A stretch of DNA of 12,189 bases from Pavlovales sp. CCMP2436 (Eukaryota > Haptophyta > Pavlovophyceae > Pavlovales), in NCBI GenBank assembly GCA_026770615.1, contig MU631549.1, forward strand, positions 187,953 through 200,141, given 5' to 3'. Numbering within the stretch: the first letter of the stretch is position 1; each line of letters opens with the position of its first letter. The position numbers and the translations under genes were made by a program. Below the pieces are notes generated by a model. That model was given only the letters and a program-made list of their open reading frames with translations. It did not search any database and had not been told where the DNA came from. Positions 12,146 through 12,189 of this stretch are shown here, in pieces.

Positions 12146-12189
12146 CTGTGTGCGTGTGGGTGTGTGTGGGGGGGGGGAGGGGGGACAGT

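Overview
This is eukaryotic nuclear DNA, probably from a photosynthetic protist or alga. It holds the 3' parts of two convergent, intron-containing genes. The algal assignment is an inference: gene 1 belongs to the carotenoid-isomerase/phytoene-desaturase oxidoreductase family, and gene 2 is extremely GC-rich. The lineage cannot be fixed from the sequence alone. No bacterial operon, tRNA, rRNA or CRISPR array is visible.

Layout. Positions 1-300 are the end of an intron. Gene 1 (+ strand) then runs in seven exons (301-483, 598-684, 2101-2171, 3818-3896, 4275-4384, 4873-4982, 7163-7281). They join in frame into the C-terminal 252 residues of a CRTISO/CrtH-like FAD-dependent oxidoreductase. The protein ends in the family's GDSxxPGIGxPAVAASG segment and a TGA stop. 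Its introns are moderately AT-rich and packed with short non-autonomous repeats (at least eight families, R1-R8). Positions 7282-8237 are the shared 3' intergenic region, also repeat-filled. Gene 2 (- strand, 12047 to 8238) is very GC-rich. Two exons flank a 278-nt intron. They encode about 1,175 residues: a short helical start, Trp-containing helical segments that resemble Sfi1/centrin-binding repeats, and a long Ala/Pro/Ser/Gly-rich disordered tail. Both genes lose their 5' ends outside the window.

The most notable signal is in the introns. Five of the six complete gene 1 introns, and the first visible intron of gene 2, contain diverged copies of the adjoining exon edge together with its splice site. 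Three introns repeat the exon end plus donor 185-207 nt inside the intron. All five of these gene 1 introns and the gene 2 intron repeat the exon start, mostly with its pyrimidine or CA tract, 44-470 nt upstream of the real acceptor. The extreme case is a minisatellite of eight 43/44-bp spaced copies at 1796-2123, in which each unit is a C-rich tract, usually TAG, and the first 23 nt of the exon. Using any upstream copy would either shift the frame or read an in-frame TAG. The genes themselves do not obviously work together. The shared feature is this decoy or tandem splice-site architecture.
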